Below are positions 54,386 to 64,000 of a DNA stretch of 64,000 nt, one piece after another. Origin of the DNA: Pseudeuparius sepicola (Eukaryota; Arthropoda; Insecta; Coleoptera; Anthribidae); assembly GCA_963920635.1 (NCBI GenBank), contig OY987299.1, positions 125,241,373 to 125,305,372 of the forward strand, given 5' to 3'. The notes beneath the pieces were generated by a model. The model saw nothing but the letters and a program-made list of their open reading frames with translations. It was not told where the DNA came from and searched no databases. Each line of letters opens with the position of its first letter. The first letter of the stretch is position 1. Made by a program: the position numbers and the translations under genes.

Positions 54386-55770
54386 TAAGAGTGATTTTTT
54401 GCTATTTCATCAGATCTCTGTAGCTCCGTTATTTCTGATTGTACAGAAAAACTGTAGAGACAAACATTGTAGATAATTTTGGGCTTAATAAGATAATCTG
54501 ATCCAATTTTTTATGTTGTTTGTGATTTTTGAGATATGACATAAACTTGTGTTTTCTTAATGTAAATCATAGTTGGCTGTAGCCTTTTCAAATCGGCCAT
54601 TTTTGAGCTTTCCAAAAATATAATACTCGGCATAGTTATTATAAAATATAAAATAGCTATAGCTAATTTTCTGTTTTTTTTTTAATTTTCACATAGTCAG
54701 CCATGGAATATTTTCATAATTAGGTACGTTCTATTGTACATTAAGACATACTTCAAACTTTCAAATATTTTATTTTTAGCTGGTGACAAAATGTAACAAA
54801 ATAAAACAAAAATTATTATGATGGAGCTCCACCACATAATTATTTGCCCGTAAGAAATTACCCAGCTCAGCTCTATCCAAATAATTGGATAGGGAGAAAC
54901 AGACCCATTTCCTGGCAGCCCCGATCCCCCAATTTTTCTGTTTTGGATTTCTTTTTGTGGGAAACAGTACAAAATAAAGTATGAGACAATAATTGTTGAA
55001 TTAAGAGCAGCTGTTTTAGAAGCAATTGCCAGTATTGACATAGGCGCCAAATTCAGCTTTAAAAAGATGGAATATTTGCATAAATAATAATAGTGGATTG
55101 TTTGAACACCTTTTTCATTTTAAAAGGTGATCTTTTAAAATAATAATAATTTGAATTTGTGTTTTTTAATTTTTGTTTTATTTTGTTACATTTTGTTTCC
55201 AGCTAAAAACAAAATATTAGAAAGTTTGAAGTATATGTATAATTATAAAATAGAACGTAATAATAATGAAAATATTCCATGGCTGACTATGTGACAATTA
55301 AAAAAAAATCAGAAAATTATCCATAGCTCTTTTATTTTTTATAATAACTATGACCAGTGTTATATCTTTGGAAAGCTCAAAAAAATGGCAGATTTTATAA
55401 GGCCACAGCCAACTATGACTTATATTAAAAAAAAACAAGTTTATGTCGTATCTCAAAAATCACAAACAACATAAAAAATTAGATAAGATTATCTTAATAA
55501 GCCCAAAATTATCTACAATTTTTGTCTCTACAGTTTTTCTGTATAATCAGAAATAACGCAGCTACAGAGATCTGATGAAATAGCAAAAAAATCACTCTTT
55601 TCAAAATATCTAGTGAGCCATGAACTTTTTTAAAAATCCAAAAATGGCATTAGATGGAGCATTCAAAACTGCAATTCTTTCCCCATTTAACCTTATTTGT
55701 TCTAGCTCTGCTAGTTTCCGAGATCCCCATAGTGGGCATAAAAAAACTCACCCTGTATGTATACCTTTAT
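54386..55770. mobile_element. Repeat family E, inverted pair (foldback)
   Basis: The left arm 54386-54815 and right arm 55125-55600 are reverse complements with a unique 310-bp loop. The right arm continues to 55770, matching 7021-7190 in reverse. It provides the uninterrupted sequence used to define the nested insertion at 7387-8262. No coding capacity. Confidence 0.85.
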
Positions 55771-56350
55771 CGATAAAAATGACAAGACGGAAAAGTGTTG
55801 AATGGCTTAGAACTTCTGGGTTTGAATATTGAAATTTTGTTTCACAGACATGCAGAACTTTTAATTAATTTATTAATTTGAATTAAACTCAAAAATAAAA
55901 ACTTCCATATGATGCAGAGATTTTGCCGGACACTACTTTCTAATTATTTCAGATACAAATTTGGACCTCATTTGTGGATCACCCAGTATACCCACACAAA
56001 GTTCCTCGCATATTTACGTTTCCTTTAAGGCCCCTAATAGTATATAAAAAAACAGCAAAAGCTACTGAAATCCAGAAATAGCCTTATCCCAGTGCCACGT
56101 CCTTTTGTATTTGGGGTAAAAATTCGATTCTGAACAACTTCCCCTAATAACTTTTTTCGGTATCTCGAATGTGCAACAAAATATTGTATATCGCTCGTAT
56201 TTGCTAGGTCGTAGCATGCTGGGGATGCACCTGACATTTAGGTCGAATACCCCTAAAGATGGGGCTCATCCAACGGAAATTTATGTCAGCAAAAAAATAT
56301 AGGAATTACGTTACTTGTCGACTTCTGCGAAGTCCCCACTATTTAAAATT
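55771..56350. other. Spacer without recognised gene
   Basis: No coding exon or repeat partner recognised. Confidence 0.4.
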
Positions 56351-56379
56351 TTGGCCCCATTGTTGATTCATCATGACTA

Positions 56380-56585
56380 TCAATTCAAGCACGCATTTGG
56401 CCAAACATATTCTAATTAAAATACATCTGGTCCCGACTCTTCAATTACAAACATCCCAATTAGGGTGTTTAACAGCGTTTCCACAACACAATTATTTCTA
56501 CCTGCAGCGTTCTGACCTCTATAATTAAATCTTCGAATTTCGGTATAAATTGCCAAACCGATGGGACAGCTTTATCAGTTGTGGA
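56380..56585 (+). promoter_or_regulatory. Promoter of OBP gene 3
   Basis: TATAAA at 56544-56549 and ATCAGT initiator at about 56577. Upstream blocks CTAATTAAAATACATCTG, GACTCTTCAATTACA, CCCAATTAGGGTG, CAATTATTTCTA and ATAATTAAATCTTC match those of genes 1 and 2 in the same order. Confidence 0.75.
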
Positions 56586-56617
56586 GCGGGCAATCGGTAA
56601 AACAAAAACATCACAAA

Positions 56618-57137
56618 ATGGTTGGCAGAATTGTGTTGGTGTTTCTGGTATTTGGTGCAGCTTCGATCAAGGTAGGTATACTTTTATTGCACGATGCAGC
56701 GACTTTTTTAGTGATAACACAAAATATGTTTGTAGGCTGACTTAACAGCAGACCAAAGAAACATGTTGATGGCCATCCATAAAGTATGTGCAGCAACGAC
56801 CGGTGTGACAGATGAACAATTCGAAGCACATATGAATGGACAAATTACAGAAGACGATCAAACGAAAGAACATGCTCTCTGCTTTGCTAAAGCTCTCAAC
56901 ATCATGACGCCAGACGGTAAACTCATTTTTTATTTATCTATTTAAATAAAGAGTAATTACACATTTTTTGTTCCAACCATAGGTAAGTTGAAGCCTGAAG
57001 TCATCAAAGCGAAGATCGTTCCCGTTGTTGGAGAAGCAAAAGCAGATGAAATTATAGCCAAGTGTGCCAAGGATATGGCCACTCCTCAAGATACAGCACT
57101 TGCAGTTGGAAAATGCTTACAGAATGAACATCACTAA
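56618..57137 (+). CDS. Minus-C odorant-binding protein, gene 3
   Basis: Exons 56618-56671, 56736-56916 and 56983-57137; compact introns of 64 and 66 nt; 129 aa. The signal peptide MVGRIVLVFLVFGAAS is clearly related to genes 1 and 2. Cysteines in HKVC, HALCF, AKCAK and GKCLQ keep the four-Cys Minus-C pattern. The GVTDEQ and HMNGQ stretches are conserved with genes 1 and 2, while the first residues and the C-terminus are diverged. ATTAAA at 57220 may serve as poly(A) signal. Same expected role: secreted helical carrier of hydrophobic ligands. Its intron 1 is the shortest of the four and carries no transposon. Confidence 0.95.
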
Positions 57138-57337
57138 AAGATATATGTTTAGATGGCACTTGCCTCGCATAGAATTTGACCTGATTACGCATTAGTTTTA
57201 AGAGATTGTTAAATTTTGCATTAAACTGCTCCTGAAGCATATCGGAATATTTTCTTTAAACATATATACTACCTACTATGAGAATTAAACGCCTGAAAAT
57301 ATGAAGAAATGATATGACATAATTTTTGAAATATTAA

Positions 57338-57702
57338 CCAATAAGGTGATGATTTGAGCGATATTACCACTAGTGGCATTTTCGTATGTAATATCACTAG
57401 TACCAGAAATTTTATCGATAATTTTTTCGAAGGCGCTATTTTGCCTAGAAAGATCACGAGTGTAAATTGGGCTGTTATTTTCTGATAAAATCCCGAGAGC
57501 GAAGCTCGAGGGATTTTATCTTTGAAACACACAAACTTTAAGAAGTAGGTACCTACATGTTTGTATCCAACATATTCGCGGTTGCTAAACAACGAAGTGA
57601 TAATTTGCACAAGTGCAATTACCGGTAATTGCACTAGTGCAAATTATCGCTAGCAGAGGCATATCATTGGTTGGATTTTTATGGAAGGAGCTACCTTATT
57701 GG
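57338..57702. mobile_element. Palindrome-rich element
   Basis: CCAATAAGGT (57338) and ACCTTATTGG (57693) may be its TIRs. Inside are several near-perfect hairpins: one at 57484-57520 with GATAAAATCCC arms around GAGCGAAGCTC, one at about 57598-57648 built on GCAATTACCGGTAATTGC, and one around CACTAGTGG. No ORF. The nature of the element is unknown. Confidence 0.6.
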
Positions 57703-57819
57703 ATGTAAGCAGTATGAGGGAAATAATCGCTGAAATCCTACTCTCTTAGTTAAACCAATATTGTGGCAGCTAAAACTGATAACCCGATAACTTCATCACA
57801 TTACCAAATTTAATATATA

Positions 57820-57945
57820 AATAATAAATAAATAATAATTACCACCCTCACAATACTCCAAACTAGAAGTACCCCAGAAGCAACCACATGCTTGTGGGGG
57901 GGAGGGAGACAACTACTATTATTTTGTCTTTGTTGCCATCTGCGG
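57820..57945 (-). repeat. Reverse copy of the unit at 49425-49560
   Basis: TACCACCCTCACAATACTCC, ACTAG and AAGTACCCCAGAAGCAA are the complement of the stretch at 49484-49545; a third partial copy is at 23811. Confidence 0.7.
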
Positions 57946-58202
57946 CTAGGGCCGACTTTTTTCCCGATAGAACTAGGATAGCATTCGCTCAAGTACTACG
58001 GAAAACCCTAGAAAACCGTAGTAATCCCAGTGAGTGTATAGTACTTCCTAGAAGATATGTTTTCAGTTAACACATTGATCGTTAAATATCTATTAGCACA
58101 AAAAACATTTTAGAACCGAAAGATCAACCTAAATGACAGCTGTCAAATGGACTTTAACTTTTAAGCATGGTATACGGATAGTTAAGTAAAACATTTATCT
58201 GT

Positions 58203-58285
58203 CCTCAATGGGCTAGGGGCATAATGATTCTCGCATTGCGAGAGGGAGGTCCTTGGTTCAATTTCCGGTTGTGGCTGCTTTTTTA
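58203..58285 (+). repeat. tRNA-Pro-like SINE head or pseudogene
   Basis: GGCTAGGGGCATAATGATTC and CGAGAG follow the order of a proline tRNA. The T-loop-like GGTTCAA is present and a T-run terminates the unit. The anticodon loop is collapsed (TCTCGCATTGCGAGA), so it is not a working tRNA. Confidence 0.6.
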
Positions 58286-59400
58286 TTTTTAAAATTACAT
58301 CTTCGAAGAGGAGAAATATTTATAATTCTTGTAGTTAATTTATTTGGCTACATACACGCTGAATAATTATTACTCTATTTGAAAAATTTGGAAAAAGAAA
58401 TATTTTGAAAAAGAAATATTTTTACGACAAAATATTATTTAGTTATTAGTCTTCGGTAAGAAATTATCCAGCTTCCACTTATTCTTCAAATATGGTAGAA
58501 ATAGTTGCAGACAAAGATATTTTAAAAAACCAATTTATGGAGTCTTAATCATCTTTTGAAGTTGGATCCTAGTCCTAAATCACTCTGTATATACTTGAAG
58601 TCATTCGACAAAATCGACTGCATTAAATTTCCCAATATCTAAAACCGATGACTGAACGTTATAACCCTACTTTCGTACAAGAATTATTCGAAAGAAGTAC
58701 TTAATCAGATTATCGCCAAAAGGAACATTCTAGGAGAAATTAGTAATTACAAATGAGCCTTTTAGTCTTTTGCAAAATATGATTTATTTGTAAATTCCAC
58801 AACGTAAATGAATATCAAATATTATCCCAAGGTAGGAAGATATGTACTTAGTACAGTTAGCCTCTGGCATTTTCGTATTAAATTAAATATCGCGTTCTCT
58901 GTTGATCTAGCTTCGCTAAAGCATTATGGATTCTGCAGTTAATATTTTATATTTAGCAAAGAACTTTTTCATTACTCGACTAGATAACTCGTGGATAACT
59001 ATAGTGGATACCACGAATTTTGATCCCAATGGAATTTCCATTGTCCACCATTGCTGCTATGTGGAGTTTTGCAATGGGAAGTTTTAGCAGAGAATAAAGT
59101 AAACTTTCATAGACAAAGCTACACATAGACTTTCAGAACCATTGTTGAGATTTTAGCGAGGCACAATAATTTTTTAAATATTTGCTTTGTCGTATTATTT
59201 TTCCCTGGTTTATTAAATTTACGAATGCCTAATTAGGGAAGTAGATAGACAAAGGCTGATTTTACACGATTTGCGATTGCATGACAACTACAGGCATACC
59301 GCAAACATAACCTCTAATTAATTTGAATTTTGTAGGAGGGCAGTTCCATTGTCTATTATTAGTTACTTACAGCGTTCCGCACCGACTGCTGCTTATAATT
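58286..59400. other. Spacer between OBP3 and OBP4
   Basis: No coding exon or repeat partner recognised. Confidence 0.4.
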
Positions 59401-59417
59401 CAATGACTAAGTTATGG

Positions 59418-59423
59418 TATAAA
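59418..59423 (+). promoter_or_regulatory. TATA box of OBP gene 4
   Basis: GGTATAAAG, 44 nt before the ATG, in the same context (GGTATAAA) as the other three genes. The upstream control blocks of genes 1-3 are not clearly conserved, apart from CTCTAATTAATTTGAA near 59311. Confidence 0.7.
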
Positions 59424-59466
59424 GTTGCGAAAAAATATCAGTTTCGGTTTGGCAAAACTTGAAACA

Positions 59467-60473
59467 ATGTTGGCTATATTTGTGTTTGCGTTGCTGGCGT
59501 GTGCTCTATCTGTAAGTGGGGTAAGTTAGCAAAAATATGCGAGATAGTAAAACTAGTATAGTAAAATAAATTAATTAAATGGCATATTTTCCGAGATATT
59601 GCGAAAAAACTTTAATGCCGAGAAAAGTTTTAGGGCAGAAACTCTTGAAATGAACTTTTCACTTACGTAATCGTTTCGTTATGAGTTGTTTGAAGGCTCG
59701 GAGATGATGAAGTTGAACTATATTTGCCATTATTATACTGGAATGAGATCTTTTCAAAAATCACAAATTTATTAGTAGATATATTATGATTGTTTCATTA
59801 CATTTAATTAAGTTATTTGTAATGAAACTTGGGCAAATATGCAAATAGCATATTTGGCATATTTTATGCAAATTACAGGTTTTTCGCATATTTATATAAA
59901 CTTTGGCATATTGTGTATAAATTAAATATCATGTATGAAAATTGTGTGTTTTTTGCATATATCAAGATTTTTTGTGCATATTATTGGAAAAATAGTTGCA
60001 TATTGCATAACCCTACATTTTTAAAAGCATATTTGCCGAAGTTCATAACATAATAATACTAATATTTTAGAAACCATTCCAAGAAGAAATTACAGAAGAA
60101 TTGATGGCTTCACATAGAGAATGCGCTAAAAGTTCAGGTGTATCGGACAAGACTTTAGCAGATTTCATGGAAGGAATAATAGTCGAAGAAAATGATCCTA
60201 ATAAAGAGCTTGTCTTATGTGTATCTAAAGCTAAGAAGATAATTTCAGAAGATGGTAAGATTCTGAGTATCTAAAAAAAATCGTCCCCAAATATTCTCAA
60301 TTACTTACTTATTAGGTAAACTACAGCCAGACGTACTCAAGGAGAATCTTTCAGCTAGAGTGGGGGAAGCTAAAGCATCTGAAATTATGGAAACATGTGT
60401 AAAGGATATGGCGGGTAGCATAAAGGAAACTGCTATCATTGTCAGAAACTGCGTATATGGATTGTTATCATAA
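59467..60473 (+). CDS. Minus-C odorant-binding protein, gene 4 (diverged)
   Basis: Exons 59467-59520, 60071-60254 and 60316-60473; GT-AG; 131 aa. The exon 1 donor could also be three codons earlier, but the 54-nt version matches the other genes. The signal peptide MLAIFVFALLACALSVSG differs from that of genes 1-3. The mature part keeps four cysteines (HREC, VLCVSK, ETCVK, RNCVY) and the conserved SGVSD and EDGKLQPDV regions. It has one extra residue in exon 2 and a hydrophobic C-terminal end. Poly(A) signal AATAAA at 60510. It is the oldest member of this cluster by divergence. Intron 1 (550 nt) contains a small MITE. Role by family: secreted ligand carrier; ligand unknown. Confidence 0.93.
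59831..60038. mobile_element. GCATAT-rich MITE in OBP4 intron 1
   Basis: Begins GGGCAAATATGC and ends GCATATTTGCC, an inverted pair. Between them are at least six more GCATAT or ATATGC units. Flanks TGAAACTT and GAAGTTCA are only loosely similar, so the target duplication is uncertain. It ends 32 nt before exon 2. Confidence 0.7.
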
Positions 60474-60609
60474 TTTTGAATATTATGTACTTAAACTTAC
60501 ATTTTACTAAATAAAAACGTATTATATTATTTTAACGCAAAAACTTCGTAGGTATAGATGAATGAGGGAATAGTAAAGAGAGAGAGTTAGAAAACGATCA
60601 GACTTTAGT

Positions 60610-60965
60610 AGAAAGGACAAATTTGGCTATAGATGCAATATTAGAACTAACAACACTATTCATGGAAGATTTTGAACAAAATGAGTTGACTAGATATGTT
60701 CAACAACCTAATGGAGATATGTAGATGACATATTCGTTATATGGGCACATGGAGTAGATGATTTAAATTCGTTATTAAATTTTATAAACTCACAAGAACC
60801 TTCTATTAGTTTACCCTAGAAATTGAAAATAATAATCCATTACCTTTCTTAGATGTCTTCATACTGAAATCAGATAGTATAGAAACTAGTGTCTATAGAA
60901 AACCAACACATACTAATAGAGATCTCCATTTTAACTCCATTCATCTTATTAGTGTTAAAAAGGAG
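60610..60965 (+). pseudogene. Penelope-like reverse transcriptase fragment
   Basis: Frame pieces include MEDFEQNELTRYVQQP, then the catalytic box as RYVDDIFVIWAHG (YVDD at 60718-60729), then [19 protein letters not shown] and [15 protein letters not shown]. These are the palm and downstream blocks conserved in Penelope-like reverse transcriptases. The pieces are in different frames with deletions between them, so no active enzyme is made. Confidence 0.85.
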
Positions 60966-61040
60966 TAAATGAAAGTTTGTATGAAGGGGCTAAAACGATT
61001 TGTTCTATATAACACAAAATTTTAGGAGGAAATTAAACAT

Positions 61041-61961
61041 ACAGCGTGCCCCGCTCTGATGTCCGGAAGAGGGAAAAGTTTTTTATTCGTGGGTTTACGA
61101 CAAAAAGTCACTCTTTATAAAAACTCCTGCTTGTTCCAAAACGCCCAAAACTGTTAAAATGTTTTTGATTTTTTATACAGGGTGTTCAGTATTACGGAAA
61201 ATTTAGAAAAATTTTGTTAGTCACCAAGAGTAAAGGACCGTTGTTTTTGATATCGAAAAATATTATCAAGGACGTCATTTAGAATCCACAGGGCGTTACA
61301 AATTGAAGTTTTCAGCAATTTATGTTGAATTTTTTAAAATAATATAAAATATAATAGAGCAGTTTAAAATCACGGTGGCTGTGGCTATGACATCCAAATA
61401 ATGTTTACCATTTTTTCCAATATTCCTCTACACGAAATACAAAATGTGTATAGAGAATTTGTTAGAGGGGTTGAAATTTGTGCAGAAGTTGGAGGCAATA
61501 AATTTGAGTGAAATTTATTTTGTAAATTTTAATAACATTATTCCTTGTTTAAGTGAATTTTTCATATTGTAAGCAATAAATTGACGTAATAGCATTGAAG
61601 AAATTGAGTATTGTATAAATTCTGCAAATATCAAATAAGGCGGCACAAACAAATTACCTGCCCGCCTTGTTAAAAAAAAATCAATATAAATTGCTGAAAC
61701 CTCAAATTTGTAACCCCTTGTGGATTCTAAATGACATCACTGATAATATTTCTTGATATTGTCAAAAACAACGGTCATTTACTCTTGGTAACTAACAAAA
61801 TTTTTCTAAATACTGAAGACCCTGTATAAAAAATTAAAAATATTTTAACAGTTTTGGGCGTTTTGGAACAAGCAGAACTTTTTATAAAGAGTGATTTTTT
61901 GTCGAATACCCACGAATAAAAAACTTTTCCCTCTTCCGGACATCAGAGCGGGACACGCTGT
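61041..61961. mobile_element. Foldback element nested in Penelope-like remnant
   Basis: Left ACAGCGTGCCCCGCTCTGATG and the right complement ending CGCTGT at 61961 are the outer parts of arms about 290 bp long (61041-61330 and 61680-61961). The spacer has no ORF. A minus frame at 61845-62033 only reads through the arm. Confidence 0.85.
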
Positions 61962-62149
61962 AAAAAACATGTTTTTGGGAAGAATAGTTATCCTATTGCA
62001 TTTGTTGAGCAAGTTTTTCAGGATTGACAACAAATTAACAATGCTAATAGAATTAGAGAATTAAATCTGGTGGACCGACCAGTAAATTTAATAATTCCTT
62101 ATATTAAGATCGATGCTAGTTACAACGAAACCATTTAATGAGATACAAT

Positions 62150-62275
62150 GTTGAAAAAAAAATGGATTTATAAAATTCCTTGTGAATGTGGAAAGTTCTA
62201 TGATGGGGAGACTTGTAAGCCTAATCTTCGTTTAAAAGAACATAAAAATTATATCAGGCAAAATTAAATTTCGAG
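62150..62275 (+). pseudogene. GIY-YIG endonuclease remnant of Penelope-like element
   Basis: The frame from about 62158 reads KWIYKIPCECGKF, then YDGETCKPNLRLKEHKNYI: the CxC pair and the degenerate GIY-YIG core (YDGET for YIGET) seen also at 38690-38775. It stops soon after. Catalytic competence is unlikely because of the altered core and the broken ORF. Confidence 0.8.
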
Positions 62276-64000
62276 GTCAAAAATATGTGAACACTCTTTT
62301 AGTAACAATCATAGGATTTTGTGGGATAGGTCCAACTCAATTCTCAAAGAAGAAATAGGAAGGAAATACACGAAAAATTAAAGAACCATCATTTATTCTA
62401 GGAAATACGGACTGAATGTTTAGTGGAATTCAGTAAAATATTAATGTCAGTTATTCAAAGAGAAGTTAGTATAGATAATTAGATAGAACACATGGTACAA
62501 TATCAGACAGGTGGCTAGGCTATTGTTTCTGTTGTCATAACATTTTAACTTGTCATTGCATTTTGACGTGACATGATCTTTATAAGAAAGGAGGAAGATT
62601 TGTTCTCCGAAAGCTCAGAAAACAAATTTGTTGAAGTTATTTTTTGAGTTAAACGTTCAAAGTTTTGTTCACTTACTGTTAAGAATTTATGAATTTTTAA
62701 GGCAACTTGAATAAGTCGTCTTTTTGTCAATTTAGTGACGAATAACCCAATTAAAAATTAAATCGATCTGTTTCCGCGACAAATAAATTTACGAAAATAT
62801 GAATGCTCTTTTACTCAACGGCAAGAGGATCTCGTGAGCACTCTTCATACATCACAACACAGCACGGATACTAGGCCCCTTCCAATGGACTCTTAATAAT
62901 TTGACACCCCCAACGAAGAATATAGTAACTCATTTTGGGAGATTTTTAGCAAAACTGTTTTAAAGTTTTCACATTTTTTGAATGGTTAAATCAAAGGGTA
63001 AAAATGCTGGATGATATGCTTTTAAAACTTCTTGGTATTGGTTTTATGAATGACTAAACACTATTTTCTTAATACACTTTGAAAAAAGAAGTGTTTTTTT
63101 ATTTTTTAAACTGAGTTACTATAGTTTTCGTAGGACAATTTAAATAAAAACTGGGAGATACTTTAGAGTTTCTGTATTTTCAGTAGTCGGATTTTTAGTA
63201 ACCTACACCTTAGGTCTAAAAAAAAAACAATGGAACAAACTGATTTTTTAGGGTTTTTAAGAAAAATATAGGATGTATTAAACATAAATGAACCTATTAT
63301 TTATCATCTTCTGTATCATAACTTTAACTGGTTTCTTCAATTTGGTTGTTTTTCTGTCTGCTTTGTGTGAGTTTTGATACATTCTTTACCTTAACTTCCA
63401 AGAATCATAGAAATTGTGATACGATTTTGGTATAAGATTTTTTCTGCGTAGTTATTTAAGTACATTTAACTTTTTTTCATCAATGCCTAATGTTTGAGAG
63501 CAAAGCAGTGGAAGTTCCTAGATATATTAACTACTTTTAGACTTATTGCGGTGAGTAGTAGTGTTTTGTTCCAAACAAAGTTTGAGTAGTTCTGTCATAT
63601 CCATAATATTTAAACCAAACATCATCCTCTTCCTATGTCAAATTTTTTGTTTCTTTGATTTGGCTTATTTTTTAATGATATTTCATTAGGTAATAATACC
63701 TACTAATACTGAAATAAAGCTACTTCTAAATAAAGCAAAGTCATAAAAATTAATTTTCATACCTATTTTGCCATTGCTATTTTTTAGCAACTTTGTGCCC
63801 TGGTGATAGTAACTCAAAAGTGCAAATTTTTGAGATATAGTAAGGGCAGAATGTAAAGGCGAAGTCGGCAATAAATCATCAAAGAGAGAGCGCTATATCT
63901 ATTACTTTACTTGCACTCGCACAATTACACTCATATCTCCTCCTCCAATAATTTGTATTCGACGTACGTCTTAAAGTTCGCTAAGCACCTTTGATGAAAG
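62276..64000. other. Terminal spacer without recognised gene
   Basis: AT-rich; short frames only; no repeat partner found in the window. Confidence 0.4.

Larger units (their letters stand above)
60600..62275 (+). mobile_element. Penelope-like element remnant split by a nested foldback
   Basis: 60600-61040 and 61962-62275 together give, in order, RT palm and C-terminal parts, linker and GIY-YIG core. They are separated by a 921-bp inverted-repeat insertion. Both parts carry stops and frameshifts; it is an old copy. No hammerhead motif was seen near it. Confidence 0.85.

Noticed and set aside
58203..58276. Functional tRNA-Pro gene
   Set aside because: The anticodon loop is collapsed to a few bases; only the general tRNA-Pro order is left.

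Overview
This window looks like a repeat-rich piece of an insect nuclear genome, most probably a beetle. The pointers are AT-rich intergenic DNA, short-intron genes with GT-AG splicing, TATA/Inr promoters, many small DNA transposons, and a tandem cluster of four-cysteine 'Minus-C' odorant-binding protein (OBP) genes of the kind abundant in Coleoptera. The species cannot be named from the sequence.

Host genes: four three-exon Minus-C OBP genes lie on the + strand at 47242-48350, 51810-52515, 56618-57137 and 59467-60473. All share the same exon architecture (54 nt signal-peptide exon, about 181 nt exon 2, about 155-161 nt exon 3; intron phases 0 and 1) and a TATAAA box 44-74 nt upstream of the start codon. 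The first two also share about 300 bp of promoter, so they are recent duplicates. Apart from these, only a small cysteine-rich ORF of unknown nature (24668-25093) and a partial THAP-domain exon (about 29799-29895) look like possible host coding sequence.

Mobile DNA dominates. An intact-looking env-containing Ty3/gypsy (errantivirus-like) LTR retrotransposon occupies 30108-36948. It has 197-bp LTRs differing at one site, a 4-bp target duplication, gag, pol in the -1 frame with a canonical slippery heptamer, and env apparently expressed by splicing from a leader AUG. Penelope-like elements with GIY-YIG endonuclease remain at 38190-39620 (with a hammerhead ribozyme motif) and 60600-62275 (split by a nested foldback element); a second hammerhead core is at 16041-16082. 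Three hAT-type elements have TIRs and 8-bp target duplications (12527-13654, 16158-18367, 20349-21885). A decayed LINE reverse transcriptase lies at 45180-46081 (-).

The first 30 kb and many gaps between genes are filled with long inverted-repeat (foldback) elements, MITEs, tRNA-derived SINE-like units and nested insertions. Several nested insertions can be dated relative to one another by comparing filled and empty copies inside this window. Two small transposons sit in introns of OBP genes.
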